A stretch of 54,485 nt of DNA from Verrucomicrobiota bacterium (GCA_004294095.1 RDZR01000037.1:1-54485); one strand, 5' to 3'; counted from the stretch's first letter, positions 35,071-47,800 are shown. Notes: a model not told the origin generated them from the letters alone. A program made the numbers and translations.

Positions 35071-35130
35071 CATGCCGCCATCGATGAGATTTTCTTGCTT
35101 GCAGGTGCTGGGCTGGATTTTCGTGAAGCC

Positions 35131-35958
35131 ATGAAAATCCTCCTCATCGGCCATGGCTACCTTGGCCAAGCAATCGCACAAGAATTTCGCCAGCACGGAT
35201 GCGAGGTCATCGCCACCTCACTCACAGGAAGTGAGGGCACCTTGGCATGTGATGTTTCATGCCTTGAAGAAGTCGCACGCCTGCCTCGCTGCGAGCGAAT
35301 GGTGCATTGCGCAGCTTCTGGGCGCGGAGGTGCCGAGGCCTATCAGAAAGTTTATGCGGATGGCTGCCGTCACCTCATAGCTACTTTTCCTGGCGTGCCG
35401 CTGCTTTTCACTTCGAGCACATCCGTCTATGGCCAGACTGACGGCTCATGGGTCACGGAAACCTCTGCTGCTTCACCCGATCGTGAAACAGGAAAAATTT
35501 TGTTAGAAGCGGAGTCAATTGTTCTAACAGCAAATGGATGGGTGACGCGGCTCGCTGGAATCTACGGTCCTGCACGCAGCGTGATCTTGCGCAATTTTCT
35601 AACAAACCAAGCAGTGCTCGAAGAAGATGGCAGGCGATTCCTCAATCAAATTCACCGAGATGATGCTGCGCGTGCGATTGTTCAACTCGTTCTAGCAGGT
35701 ATTTCTAACGGAAATATTTTTAATCTATCAGATTCTCATCCGTTAAGTCAGTTAGATTGTTATCAAGCATTGGCAAAAATGTTAGATTTTCCCATGCCGT
35801 TTTCTGGTCCACGCGATCTCAACCGCAAGCGCGGATGGACTCATAAGCGCGTTTCTAACGAAAAATTGCGAAATTTTGGCTGGAATCCGCAGTTTCCATG
35901 CTTCTTAGATGCGGTGCCAGGCTTGATTTCTACGATTTCTACGGATGATGGCCAGTGA
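35131..35958 (+). CDS. NAD-dependent epimerase/dehydratase-like protein (extended SDR)
   Basis: A protein of 275 residues. The N-terminus MKILLIGHGYLGQAIAQEF is a Rossmann nucleotide-binding motif (GxGxxG), followed by MVHCAASGRGG, TSSTSVYGQTDGSWVTE (serine and tyrosine of the active site, though the lysine is not in the usual YxxxK form) and RLAGIYGP. Similar to YeeZ-like proteins of the extended SDR family. The longer frame from 35095 lacks family sequence, so ATG 35131 is preferred. Substrate unknown. Confidence 0.8.
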   Translation: MKILLIGHGYLGQAIAQEFRQHGCEVIATSLTGSEGTLACDVSCLEEVARLPRCERMVHCAASGRGGAEAYQKVYADGCRHLIATFPGVPLLFTSSTSVYGQTDGSWVTETSAASPDRETGKILLEAESIVLTANGWVTRLAGIYGPARSVILRNFLTNQAVLEEDGRRFLNQIHRDDAARAIVQLVLAGISNGNIFNLSDSHPLSQLDCYQALAKMLDFPMPFSGPRDLNRKRGWTHKRVSNEKLRNFGWNPQFPCFLDAVPGLISTISTDDGQ

Positions 35959-36000
35959 GATGGGAATCGACATGGCACGCATAGCTCGCACACTGGGCAC

Positions 36001-36627
36001 GTGAATGTGCTTGTCACTGCTGGTCCGACCCGCGAACCGATCGATCCGGTGCGTTATTTGACGAATCGCTCTTCTGGCAAAATGGGGTATGCGCTGGCAA
36101 GTGCGTTTGCCGCGAGGGGACATCACGTTTTGTTGGTCTCCGGGCCGACCATTTTGGAGGTGCCCGAGGCTGTCGATTTTTTACGCATCGAAACCGCGGC
36201 TGAGATGCACGCAGCGGTGGAGCAGTCTATTTCACGACAGCAGATTGTGATTTGCGCTGCGGCGGTTGCCGACTATCGCCCGGCGATGGTTGCGGCGCAG
36301 AAAATTAAAAAACACGATGAGAGTCTGATCCTGGAATTGGTGCGCACCGTTGATATTCTGGGTTCGATCCGCCAGCCGATGGGATTTACTGGCAAGCTCA
36401 TTGGATTTGCCGCAGAAACTGAGCGGCTAGAAGAACATGCTCGCGAAAAATTGTTGGGCAAAGGCTGCGACCTGATCATTGCCAATGATGTTTCCCAGCC
36501 GGGAATTGGATTTGATGCCAACGAAAATAAAGTCCTGCTCGTCTATCGAGACCACAGTGTTTCTTTGCCTCAATCCTCAAAATCTCATCTTGCCGAAGAA
36601 CTGGCAAACATCATTCTCAACATATAA
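36001..36627 (+). CDS. coaB: Phosphopantothenate-cysteine ligase (CoaB), stand-alone
   Basis: A protein of 208 residues matching only the C-terminal half of bifunctional CoaBC. Start GTG, MNVLVTAGPTREPIDPVRYL, then NRSSGKMGYALA, AAAVADYRP, KIKK, TGKLIGFAAET, NDVSQPGIGF: the CoaB synthetase motifs in order. The flavin-containing CoaC decarboxylase half is absent from this gene and from the window, so it must be encoded elsewhere. Followed closely by suhB (9 bp). Confidence 0.9.
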   Translation: MNVLVTAGPTREPIDPVRYLTNRSSGKMGYALASAFAARGHHVLLVSGPTILEVPEAVDFLRIETAAEMHAAVEQSISRQQIVICAAAVADYRPAMVAAQKIKKHDESLILELVRTVDILGSIRQPMGFTGKLIGFAAETERLEEHAREKLLGKGCDLIIANDVSQPGIGFDANENKVLLVYRDHSVSLPQSSKSHLAEELANIILNI

Positions 36628-36635
36628 CTCAACCG

Positions 36636-37379
36636 ATGACAGACTTAGAATTAGCAACCCACGCGGCACTCGCCGCAGGCACTCTCTTGCGTGAACACTT
36701 TGGCCAGCACTTGGTGGTGGACGAGGCGACTCATCACGACATCAAACTCGCCCTCGATAAGCAATCGCAAGACCTCATCACGCAAATTTTGTTAGACGCA
36801 AGACCTGGGGATGCTCTTTATGGCGAAGAAGGAATCGCCGGTTGCTCGACATCCGAGCGCCAATGGATTGTCGATCCAATCGATGGCACCGTGAATTTTT
36901 TCTATGGCATTCCTCATTTCTGCGTATCGATCGCGCTCCGCACGGCTGGAGAAATCTGCGTGGGGGTCATTCATGATCCAATGGTGGGAGAAACGTGGAC
37001 GGTCGAAAAAGGCGGCCCAGCGATGCTCAATGGCCGCCCAGTCAAAACCAGCACGCGGGAAAATCTAGCAGAATCCATTTTATTCGTCGGCTGCGGCAAA
37101 GATGAAGAAGCCTTGCGCACCGGCATTGAGCGCTTTCACCGTGCATCGCTCAAAGCACGGAAAATGCGCATGATGGGATCCGCGGCACTCGGCATGGCCT
37201 ACATTGCTTGCGGCAGACTGGATGCCTATATCGAATCTCGCATCTCGCTTTGGGACATTGCCGCCGGCCAATTGCTGGTGGAAACGGCAGGTGGCAAAGT
37301 CGATCTGACTCCCATCAGTGATGATGCATGGTCGATTGTGGCGAGCAATGGCCGCATCCCAATCGAACAAATTATCTAA
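36636..37379 (+). CDS. suhB: Inositol monophosphatase family protein
   Basis: A protein of 247 residues with the metal-binding motifs of the family: LYGEEG, IVDPIDGTVNF and the late SLWDIAAGQLLVE. It dephosphorylates inositol phosphate or related sugar phosphates. Length normal. It is 8 bases before ispF and 9 after coaB, suggesting one operon. Confidence 0.9.
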   Translation: MTDLELATHAALAAGTLLREHFGQHLVVDEATHHDIKLALDKQSQDLITQILLDARPGDALYGEEGIAGCSTSERQWIVDPIDGTVNFFYGIPHFCVSIALRTAGEICVGVIHDPMVGETWTVEKGGPAMLNGRPVKTSTRENLAESILFVGCGKDEEALRTGIERFHRASLKARKMRMMGSAALGMAYIACGRLDAYIESRISLWDIAAGQLLVETAGGKVDLTPISDDAWSIVASNGRIPIEQII

Positions 37380-37387
37380 CAATTAAA

Positions 37388-37855
37388 ATGATAGGGATCG
37401 GTTATGATGTGCATCGATTTGCAGATGGCCGCCGCTTGGTGCTGGGGGGAATCGAGATTCCGCACACGCAGGGTCTGTTAGGTCATTCTGATGCGGATGT
37501 CGTTTGCCATGCTCTAGCCGATGCGATCTTAGGCGCGATGGGCAAGCCCGATATCGGCTTTTTTTTCCCCCCCGACGATCCTTCTTGCGAAGGGATTTGT
37601 TCGTTAGAAATTTTACAAAAGTGTCGAACTCTCGCCGATGAGGAAGGTCTGCGTATCGTCAATGTGGACGTCACTCTCATCGCTGAGGTGCCGAAAGTAT
37701 TGCCTTACCGCGAGGCGATGCGTGAAGCGATTGGCACCGCTCTTGGCATTCCTGCCGGAAAAGTAGGCATCAAGGCGACGACTCACGAGCGGCTCGGCTC
37801 GCTCGGCCGTGGTGAAGGCATTGCCGCGATGGCTGTCGCCCAGCTTGAAATCTAA
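37388..37855 (+). CDS. ispF: 2-C-methyl-D-erythritol 2,4-cyclodiphosphate synthase
   Basis: A protein of 155 residues in the MEP isoprenoid pathway. MIGIGYDVHRF (zinc-binding D and H), LGHSDADVVCHALADAILGA, DIGFFFPPDDP and the end KATTHERLGSLGRGEGIAAMAVA are the standard motifs. The start is ATG 37388, as the 20 residues before are unrelated. Convergent with hom, 8 bp apart. Confidence 0.95.
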   Translation: MIGIGYDVHRFADGRRLVLGGIEIPHTQGLLGHSDADVVCHALADAILGAMGKPDIGFFFPPDDPSCEGICSLEILQKCRTLADEEGLRIVNVDVTLIAEVPKVLPYREAMREAIGTALGIPAGKVGIKATTHERLGSLGRGEGIAAMAVAQLEI

Positions 37856-37863
37856 CAATTATT

Positions 37864-39189
37864 TTAGCTGAGACTTTCGATCCGGAAAACCACCGGGCTG
37901 CTGTTGACGCAATCAAGGGCTTTAACTTCTAACAGCGCCTCTTGCAGTTGGCCAAATGGACAGGTGTGCAGCAGAAAAACCATATCGACAAACGCGGCAT
38001 CGGGATTGTTAGGATTGACCGGCGAATGAGTGCCGGAGATTCCGATGCGATGTTCGGCAAGGATTTTAGCAATTTCAGCAATCACTCCTGGGCGATCCGT
38101 CACATCAAAGCGCACGTAATAAGCGGTGGATGTTTCGCTCACAGGCATGATCCGCCCCGATTCGCGGTAGGGTAAAAATCCACGATGCCCGCTTGCTTGG
38201 CCCAATGATCTTGCCGCTTCTACTAGATCCGCGACGACGGAAGATGCCGTTGGGTCTTGGCCCGCGCCGCGGCCATAGAAAAGTGATTCTCCCGCCGCAT
38301 CGCCGTGCACTGCGACAGCGTTGAAAACACCATGGACTGAGGCGAGGATGTTCGATTTTGGAATGAATGACGGCTGCAAGCGCAACTCCACCGAGCCATC
38401 TTCATGCTCGCGGATGACGGCTAACAATTTCACCGCGTAGCCGAGACTTTTGGCAAAATGAATATCAGTTGGCCGCACTTGATCGATGCCGCTGACGTGG
38501 ATTTCCTTGGGATCGATCGGAAAGCCGTAGGCCAGAGTTGCTAACAGAATCGCCTTATGCGCGGCATCCCATCCATTGACATCGAGGGCGGGATCTGCCT
38601 CGGCATAGCCAAGTGCTTGAGCTTCGCCAAGAGCTTCTTCAAAGGTGAGCCCCGCATCGGTCATGCGGCCAAGGATGTAATTTGAAGTGCCGTTGATGAT
38701 TCCAGAAAAAGAGAGAATGCGATTGCCGATAAACGAATCCTGCACTGTGCGAATGATTGGGATGCCACCTGCCACTGCGGCTTCAAAATGGATCGGCGTA
38801 TCATGCTCTAAGGAAAGGGCAAATAATTCGCGCCCACGTTCTGCGAGAAGTGCCTTATTTCCCGTCACCACCGGCTTTTTTGCACGCAGCGCGGCGGCCA
38901 CGATCTCGAAGGCATCTGTTGTGCCACCGATCAGTTCGACGACGATGTCCACCGCCGGATCATTGACCAACGCGTGCCAATCGGTTGTGAAAAGCTCCGT
39001 CGGCACGTCTTCATGGGTGGCGCGAGATTTGTGCAGGTCTCGCACAAGAATTCTAACAATTTCTAACAGTGTGCCGCCAGCAGTGCGCTCCGAGATAAGT
39101 TTACCATTGCGTTGCAAGGTATTCCAAACGCCTGAGCCAACTGTGCCAAACCCAGCCAGACCGATACCGATAGAAGAACAAGAATTCAC
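37864..39189 (-). CDS. hom: Homoserine dehydrogenase
   Basis: A protein of 441 residues catalysing the NAD(P)-dependent reduction of aspartate semialdehyde to homoserine. N-terminal Rossmann motif IGLAGFGTVGSGVWNTL, VVTGNKALLAERG, the catalytic core GTSNYILGRMTDAG, LGYAEADPALDVNGWDAAHK, and a C-terminal ACT domain (YYVRFDVTDRPGVIAEIAKI) for allosteric control by threonine. It follows gyrB by 27 bases, an unusual pairing. Confidence 0.95.
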   Translation of the reverse strand: MNSCSSIGIGLAGFGTVGSGVWNTLQRNGKLISERTAGGTLLEIVRILVRDLHKSRATHEDVPTELFTTDWHALVNDPAVDIVVELIGGTTDAFEIVAAALRAKKPVVTGNKALLAERGRELFALSLEHDTPIHFEAAVAGGIPIIRTVQDSFIGNRILSFSGIINGTSNYILGRMTDAGLTFEEALGEAQALGYAEADPALDVNGWDAAHKAILLATLAYGFPIDPKEIHVSGIDQVRPTDIHFAKSLGYAVKLLAVIREHEDGSVELRLQPSFIPKSNILASVHGVFNAVAVHGDAAGESLFYGRGAGQDPTASSVVADLVEAARSLGQASGHRGFLPYRESGRIMPVSETSTAYYVRFDVTDRPGVIAEIAKILAEHRIGISGTHSPVNPNNPDAAFVDMVFLLHTCPFGQLQEALLEVKALDCVNSSPVVFRIESLS

Positions 39190-39216
39190 CGTGTGAAAAT
39201 GTGAGAGATGATTAAA

Positions 39217-41775
<2,559 letters not shown>

Positions 41776-41861
41776 TCAGAAATTTGGTGTCCTGAAACAA
41801 GAAAGATCTCAAGAATTAGGCCGATTTCGCAGGAGGGAAAATTCGCGCCAATCTGCCGAGA

Positions 41862-42863
41862 TTATTTCACTTCGATCGCGGAATTTTTGAGGATTTTCGC
41901 CTTCGCCTCAGCAGATGGAACGGGCACTTTCACGCCGGATTCGGGCACTCCGTAATTTTCTGAAACCACCCAATCTTTGGCTAATTCTTGATACATCGCA
42001 GGGCGGCGTTGGCGAAATTCCCGCGCGTTGATACGGGCATTGCGCAGGGTGGCGAGATCGAGCGTGCCGGAAATGTAGCCTTCTTTCGCTTCGGTGATTT
42101 CCTGAATGCCCTTGGGCCAAGTGGCGATCATCGTGCCGGTGCCGAACGCTTTATTGGACGTGACCATGTGCACATAATTTTGATGGACGTTGGCTTTGAC
42201 AATGTAGTCCTCGATGAAGCCATGCCGCGCATTGGGCCAAATGATGATTTCTGCGCCTTTTAAACTCAGCAGGCGGAAAAGTTCCGGGAAGTAGCCATCG
42301 TAGCATGTCAGGATGCCGACTCTGCCAAAATCCAAATCAAACACCGGCGTTTCTTCACCCGGATTCATCAACCACTCAGGATCATCCGGCGTGGGTGGCC
42401 ACGAATAGGGCGGGCCGCCGACGGCTTGATAGGCTTTGAAATAACGCCCGACGATCTCGCCGCTGCGGTCAAAAATCAGCGTGGAATTGCCGTATTCTCC
42501 TTTCTCATTGATCACCTCAAAACAGCCGACCATGACGTAAATTTGGTTGCGCTTTGCAGCGGCGGCGATCGCTTTCGTCTGCGGGCTGGGCACGCGAAAC
42601 ATGCCTAGATAAAGCTCGGGGAAAACGATGAGGTCCACTTTTTCCGCGCCTGCTCGATCGATGTAGGGAATCAGCGGCGCGGCGGTATCGTTGCCCTTGC
42701 CCGTCGGAACTTGCCATTGCCAAGGTCCGGTGATTTGCACGGCGGCGACCTTGACCGATTTCTGAGCGATCTGCTCCGCGGTGAGCGGCTTGGACTCGCC
42801 CACCGTTTGCGCAACCAGCGCAGAACTTGCCATTCCTAACAGAAAAAGTGTCAGTGCTTTCAT
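41862..42863 (-). CDS. Secreted carbon-nitrogen hydrolase (nitrilase superfamily)
   Basis: A protein of 333 residues with a signal peptide (MKALTLFLLGMASSALVAQT). The nitrilase fold shows the catalytic glutamate in LIVFPELYLG and the cysteine in VGILTCYDGYFPELFR; the lysine is probably in GRYFKAYQ. Secreted nitrilase-family enzymes act on amides or N-acyl groups; the substrate is unknown. It overlaps the GH110 gene by 4 bases (ATGA), so the two are co-translated and may act on the same glycan, for example on N-acyl groups (inference). Confidence 0.85.
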   Translation of the reverse strand: MKALTLFLLGMASSALVAQTVGESKPLTAEQIAQKSVKVAAVQITGPWQWQVPTGKGNDTAAPLIPYIDRAGAEKVDLIVFPELYLGMFRVPSPQTKAIAAAAKRNQIYVMVGCFEVINEKGEYGNSTLIFDRSGEIVGRYFKAYQAVGGPPYSWPPTPDDPEWLMNPGEETPVFDLDFGRVGILTCYDGYFPELFRLLSLKGAEIIIWPNARHGFIEDYIVKANVHQNYVHMVTSNKAFGTGTMIATWPKGIQEITEAKEGYISGTLDLATLRNARINAREFRQRRPAMYQELAKDWVVSENYGVPESGVKVPVPSAEAKAKILKNSAIEVK

Positions 42864-44764
42864 GGCTTGATCTTGATGTTTTGATTGTTTTCTAACTTGG
42901 GCATTGCGGCAGGTGTGCCGGCGTGGATATCGAGATATGGCACTTGCTCGTTGCCTTCAAAGATGTTTCCAGAAATCACCATATTTCGTCCTGAGTTAAA
43001 TGCAAATGAGGCGAGTTCCGGATCGTATGGCGGCGCAAAATCGGTGAGCCGGATCCGATTGTTGCGGAAAATCAGACCATCAATCGCTTGGCCTTCGACG
43101 ATTTTCCCATGGTAGGTCTCGATCAAGTTATCTTCAAAAATAATCCCTCCGTGGTAAACGGCATCTGGATATTTTTTGGCATCCACCTCGGCCGACATGC
43201 GCAGCACGGCGGACGCGTTATTGTGAAACACATTATTGCGAATGAGCACATTGCGCGATGGGCCAGACTCCCACCAAAATCCATTATCGCCTTCCATCTG
43301 AATGCCAGCCATCGACGAATGCTCGAAGCGGTTGCCCTCGATCACTACTTTTCCCGAAGTGGCGATGAGCATCGTCCGCGCGCGGTGATTGCGCACGATG
43401 CTATTGCGGAAGGTGAGATTCGCTTGCCACGATAAATTATACAGGCCTGACAAATCTCTCACCCCGCCTTCGGGTAATTTGTCCACCGTGAGCTCAAAAC
43501 GGTCGGAATTCAATTCCCTAACAGAAACAACTTTGGTGTCGTGATAGCCTTGGAGATTTGAGCTCGTTACAAAGCGCACCTCATCGCCCGCTTCGGCAAT
43601 TTCTAGGCCGCGCTGCTGGCTGTGCACGCGCACGCAGATCAGGGTGTTGCCGTAGTGTTTTTCAATTTTGACGAAGCAACCATGGACGTTGGTGGCATCA
43701 TCTAACATATTTTCAAACAAGCAATCCTCGATCAAAATATCGCCGCGGCAGCCATTGAAGTGCGTGGCATCCGCAGTGGTCGTGACGTAGCGATTTTTTC
43801 CTTCAGGCAGCACTGCTTGGTAGCGCCGCAGGGTGAAATTTTCCGAGCGTTGGCCAATCAAGCCCATGCCGCCCGCGTGGTGAATTTTCACATCTTCTAA
43901 CAAAATATTTTTGGAGTCGGAAACGCGAATCGCCGGCGAGGTGCGGTTGGGATCTAACATGCCATTGACGATGACGACCATGCCCGGCTCTGGCATCACG
44001 CGGGTGGACTCAAAAATCCGGATCAAATGCGGCCCGAGTTCTTCGACTTTCGGATCCGGCTCCATCGCCAGCATGTGCTCGCCCGGCACTGGGCGGCGAT
44101 CTTCGCGGAACCACATATTCCACTGCAAATTGCGCTCCCACGCCAGCGTGGCGGTGACGGGTGGCGCCCATTCTTTCCACGTATTGGCATTCGGGCTCGG
44201 CTTTTCTCGGAAAATAAATCGAGTGCCGCGCATCTCGTAGCAAACTTCTGGATGAAGCTTCAAATCGAATGCATTTTTTTCCGGATGCACGGCGACGACT
44301 TGGCCTTGCAAACTAAACGGGCGCTGCCAATCGATGCTGAATCCTTTGAGCACCACATCTTGCGAATTTTCCACACTGATCGGAATGATTTCTCCATGGC
44401 AAACAAACTGCACACCCGCCGCATCGAGTGTGAATCCATTGAAGTGATCGATCGGGAAAATCACGCGCTTGATGCCCGGATCGTTATTCGCAACGGCGAG
44501 GTTTTGCTCGTAGGCAAAATCGGCATGCAGATGGTAAGTGCCCGCCGGAATTTTTAAGCCGCCGGCGTTGCGTGCTCGGGCGGCATCCATCGCTGTGCGG
44601 AAAATCGGTGTGGCATCTTGCTCCGGTTTTAATTCTGTTAGGCCATAGCTGGCGAGATCGATCAACTCGCCCGGCGCGGCCAAGCTGATGCTTCCTAACG
44701 ATAAAACAGTGGTTGTTAGAGCGGTCATGAAAGTCCTAAGACATGAGGTGTGGCGAGGGAACAT
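42860..44764 (-). CDS. GH110 family alpha-1,3-galactosidase, secreted
   Basis: A 634-residue right-handed beta-helix protein with a signal peptide (n-region MFPRHTSCLRTF, core to LAAPG). The segment ADATHFNGCRGDILIEDC followed by ENMLDDATNVHG has three aspartates D332, D355 and D356, with the same spacing as the active-site aspartates I recall for a GH110 enzyme (321, 344, 345). Many short NVLIRNNVFHNN-type coils confirm the beta-helix. GH110 enzymes remove alpha-1,3-galactose, as in blood-group B or linear B glycans or algal galactans. Operon with the nitrilase. A plain parallel beta-helix protein of other function is the alternative. Confidence 0.78.
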   Translation of the reverse strand: MFPRHTSCLRTFMTALTTTVLSLGSISLAAPGELIDLASYGLTELKPEQDATPIFRTAMDAARARNAGGLKIPAGTYHLHADFAYEQNLAVANNDPGIKRVIFPIDHFNGFTLDAAGVQFVCHGEIIPISVENSQDVVLKGFSIDWQRPFSLQGQVVAVHPEKNAFDLKLHPEVCYEMRGTRFIFREKPSPNANTWKEWAPPVTATLAWERNLQWNMWFREDRRPVPGEHMLAMEPDPKVEELGPHLIRIFESTRVMPEPGMVVIVNGMLDPNRTSPAIRVSDSKNILLEDVKIHHAGGMGLIGQRSENFTLRRYQAVLPEGKNRYVTTTADATHFNGCRGDILIEDCLFENMLDDATNVHGCFVKIEKHYGNTLICVRVHSQQRGLEIAEAGDEVRFVTSSNLQGYHDTKVVSVRELNSDRFELTVDKLPEGGVRDLSGLYNLSWQANLTFRNSIVRNHRARTMLIATSGKVVIEGNRFEHSSMAGIQMEGDNGFWWESGPSRNVLIRNNVFHNNASAVLRMSAEVDAKKYPDAVYHGGIIFEDNLIETYHGKIVEGQAIDGLIFRNNRIRLTDFAPPYDPELASFAFNSGRNMVISGNIFEGNEQVPYLDIHAGTPAAMPKLENNQNIKIKP

Positions 44765-44779
44765 GGCGATTCAATGGTC

Positions 44780-44798
44780 ACTCATTCTCATAATGAGT
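44780..44798. promoter_or_regulatory. Inverted repeat upstream of the GH110 operon
   Basis: ACTCATT-CTCAT-AATGAGT is a 7-bp inverted repeat with a 5-base loop, 15 bases upstream of the GH110 start. It may be an operator for the two-gene operon, or part of the leuS end. No T-run follows, so a terminator is unlikely. A second weak hairpin, CGGAC/GTCCG, is at 44838-44857. Confidence 0.35.
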
Positions 44799-44870
44799 CC
44801 GCTTAGCCTGCTCTGAAATACGCGTGCTTACAATACGGACTTTCGGATAGGTCCGAGCGTGATGCCGCGT

Positions 44871-47800
44871 TTAATTGGCCACGATATTGAGAATTTTTCC
44901 TGGGATAAAAATCACTTTGCGCAAAGTTTTACCGGCGAGGTGCTCGCTGATTTTTGGGCTGGCAAATGCAATTTCCTCAATCGCAGGTTGCTCCAAATCT
45001 AACGGCACCACGATGCGATCGCGCAGCTTACCATTGACTTGAATGACGAGCTCCACTTCGGATTTTACCAATGCGGCTTCATCATATTGTGGCCATGATC
45101 CTTCGCACAACATGCCATTGCCACCGAGCTTGGCGTGAATTTCTTCAGTGAGATGCGGCGCAAATGGATTGAGCAATTGCAGCAAGATGAAAAATTCCGC
45201 GCGTGGCACCACCGTCGCTTGCGTGAAGGCGTTGGTGCAGATCATCATTTGGGAGATGGCTGTGTTGAAGCTGAGCTTCTCGATGTCCTCTGAAACTTTT
45301 TTGATCGTTTCATGCACGACGCGGCGCAGCGTGAGATCGGAGCACGGCACGTCTTGGACTTTTTGTGAAATTGCCCACGAGCCATCTTCTTTTTCCTCAA
45401 AGGCCAAGCGCCAGACGCGGGCCAGAAAGCGCGAAACTCCTTCAACACCTTTCATCTGCCACGGCTTCACTTGCTCAAGCGGGCCCATGAACATTTCATA
45501 AAGCCGCAAGGCATCCGCTCCATACTCGCGAATCACATCATCCGGATTGACCACATTGCCGCGGGATTTGGACATTTTTTGCCCGTCTTCGCCGAGGATC
45601 AGGCCTTGATTGATGAGTTTTTGAAATGGCTCAGGCGTGCTCACTTCACCAAGATCAAACAACACTTTATGCCAAAATCTCGCGTAGAGCAGATGCAGGA
45701 CCGCGTGCTCGGTGCCGCCTACGTAAAGATCAACCATGCCAGATTTTTCCTCAGATCCGCCGGACCAATACGTTTCCGCTTCGCGGGAAATGAATCGGTT
45801 TTTATGACTAGGATCACAGTAGCGAAGGTAATACCAGCATGAGCCAGCCCACTGCGGCATGGTATTGGTTTCGCGCGCGCTGCCATCTGCAAGCTCAACC
45901 CACTCACGGGCTTTGGATAAAATAGGATCTGGCGTGCCTGTTGGCTTGTAGTCTTCTAACGGAGGGGCAAGCAACGGCAACTCTGATTCTGCTAGGCCGT
46001 GGTGCTGGCCGTTTTTCCAGACGAGCGGGAATGGCTCGCCCCAGTAACGCTGGCGCGAGAAGAGCCAATCGCGCAATTTGTATTGAACGCGGCATTTCCC
46101 TAACTGCTTGGCCTCTAACCACGCAATCATTTCACGCTTGGCATCCGCCGTGGCAAGACCATCGAGGAATCCAGAGTTGACTGCGATGCCCGGGCCATCA
46201 AGGAGCGTGGGCGTCCCGCCCACATCTTCATCATGAGTGGGCGAGACGCCCACGCTCCTTGACCAGTGCACGAACGCTCCTTCTTTAAGTCTAGCCCGCT
46301 TAGGATTCTCAGCAATGTAAGTCTGCAAGTGATCGTGATGATCCCGATCACGCACGATTCGGTCCCAATAATCTTTTTGCCATACCTCGCCAGAGGTGCT
46401 GCGAGCCTTATTGATTTCCTTCGCGGAAAAACTTTTCCATGAATGAATCACGTCTTCTAACAAGTGATCTGGAGAAAGCCGGAAAAGCACATGCACATGG
46501 TTCGGCATGATCACGAAGGATTCCAAAAAATAGCGATCCCCATCAAAATGATGCATGGCATCGGCGACGATTTTTGAAATAGAAGAGTTCTGAAGAATAC
46601 ATTCGCCGCTTCCGGAATCTAACCATTCATCGATGGATTTTGAAAAGCGTTGGTGGTATTCGTTCTCGGTATCCGTATCCCATGGTTCGGGATGAATAGC
46701 CGTCCATGCGTCCCTTTCGGCGCGCCATTGATTGAGTTTTTCTTGAGGAATACTATCTGCTAGGCGCCAGGTTGCGAAAATGAGTTTACCTTTCTGTTGC
46801 CAGTGCGGCAGTTCGAAGGTGACGTGCTTCTGGATTTCTTTTTCGGGATTGAAATAGGGGGAAGATGTGGGCGAGACGCCCACGCTCCTTGTGACAACCG
46901 TCTTGATCGGCAGGCTAAACTTGCTTGCAAACTCAAAGTCCCGCTCATCATGCGCGGGCACGGCCATGATCGCTCCGGTGCCGTAACTCATCATCACGTA
47001 ATCGGCAATCCAGATCGGGAGCTGCTCTCCGTTGACCGGATTGATCGCATACGCGCCGGTGAAGACGCCGGATTTGTCTTTATTCAAATCTCCACGATCG
47101 AGATCGGATTTCGCTGAGCATGATTTCTGATAGATCGCCACAGCTTCTTGTTGACCGGCGGTGGTGATTTGCGGAACGAAGGGATGCTCCGGCGCAAGCA
47201 CCATGTAGGTCGCACCAAAAAGTGTATCGGGCCGAGTGGTGAAAACTTCGATTTGAAATGGGTGATCTGAAATATCAAATTGCACGGATGCGCCTTCGCT
47301 GCGCCCGATCCAATTTTTTTGCAAAAGTTTAATCCCTTCCGGCCAATCGAGCGTGTCGAGTTCATCGATCAAACGTTGAGCGTATTTGGTGATGCGCAGC
47401 ATCCATTGGCGCAGTGGCCGCCGCTCGACTTGGTGGCCCTTGGCTTTCCATTCCTCGACTTCTTCATTGGCCAGCACGGTGCCCAAATCGGGCGACCACC
47501 AGACCGGTGTGTCCGCGACGTATGCAAGCCGCACGTCATCGATTTGCTCACGCGTCCAACCTTTTTCTAACAACTCGGAAACGGGCCTCGCACGTTGTGT
47601 TTCTTCGCAGAAATACGACTGATAGATTTGCAGAAAAATCCACTGCGTCCAACGCACATATTCGGGATCGGTGGTGGCGATTTCGCGGTCCCAATCGTAG
47701 CCGAAGCCGAGTGCTTTGAGTTGGCGGCGATATGTCTCAATGTTCTGAGCGGTGGTGATCGCCGGGTGCTGGCCAGTCTTGATCGCGTATTGCTCGGCAG

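Larger units (their letters stand above)
46200..46890 (-). mobile_element. REP-associated tyrosine transposase (RAYT) element inside leuS
   Basis: A 691-bp unit bounded by 24-bp inverted repeats (46200-46223 and 46867-46890, one mismatch). The encoded domain has [68 protein letters not shown] (HUH motif), [30 protein letters not shown] and [17 protein letters not shown], the usual RAYT order. There is no ATG at its own N-terminus; it is read as part of leuS. No target duplication is visible. RAYTs move or maintain REP palindromes and normally stand as single genes between genes. Confidence 0.9.

Noticed and set aside
46200-46890. The leuS insertion as an intein
   Set aside because: No intein splicing motifs (Cys/Ser start, His-Asn end) or LAGLIDADG/HINT blocks; the domain is a Y1 HUH transposase with REP repeats.
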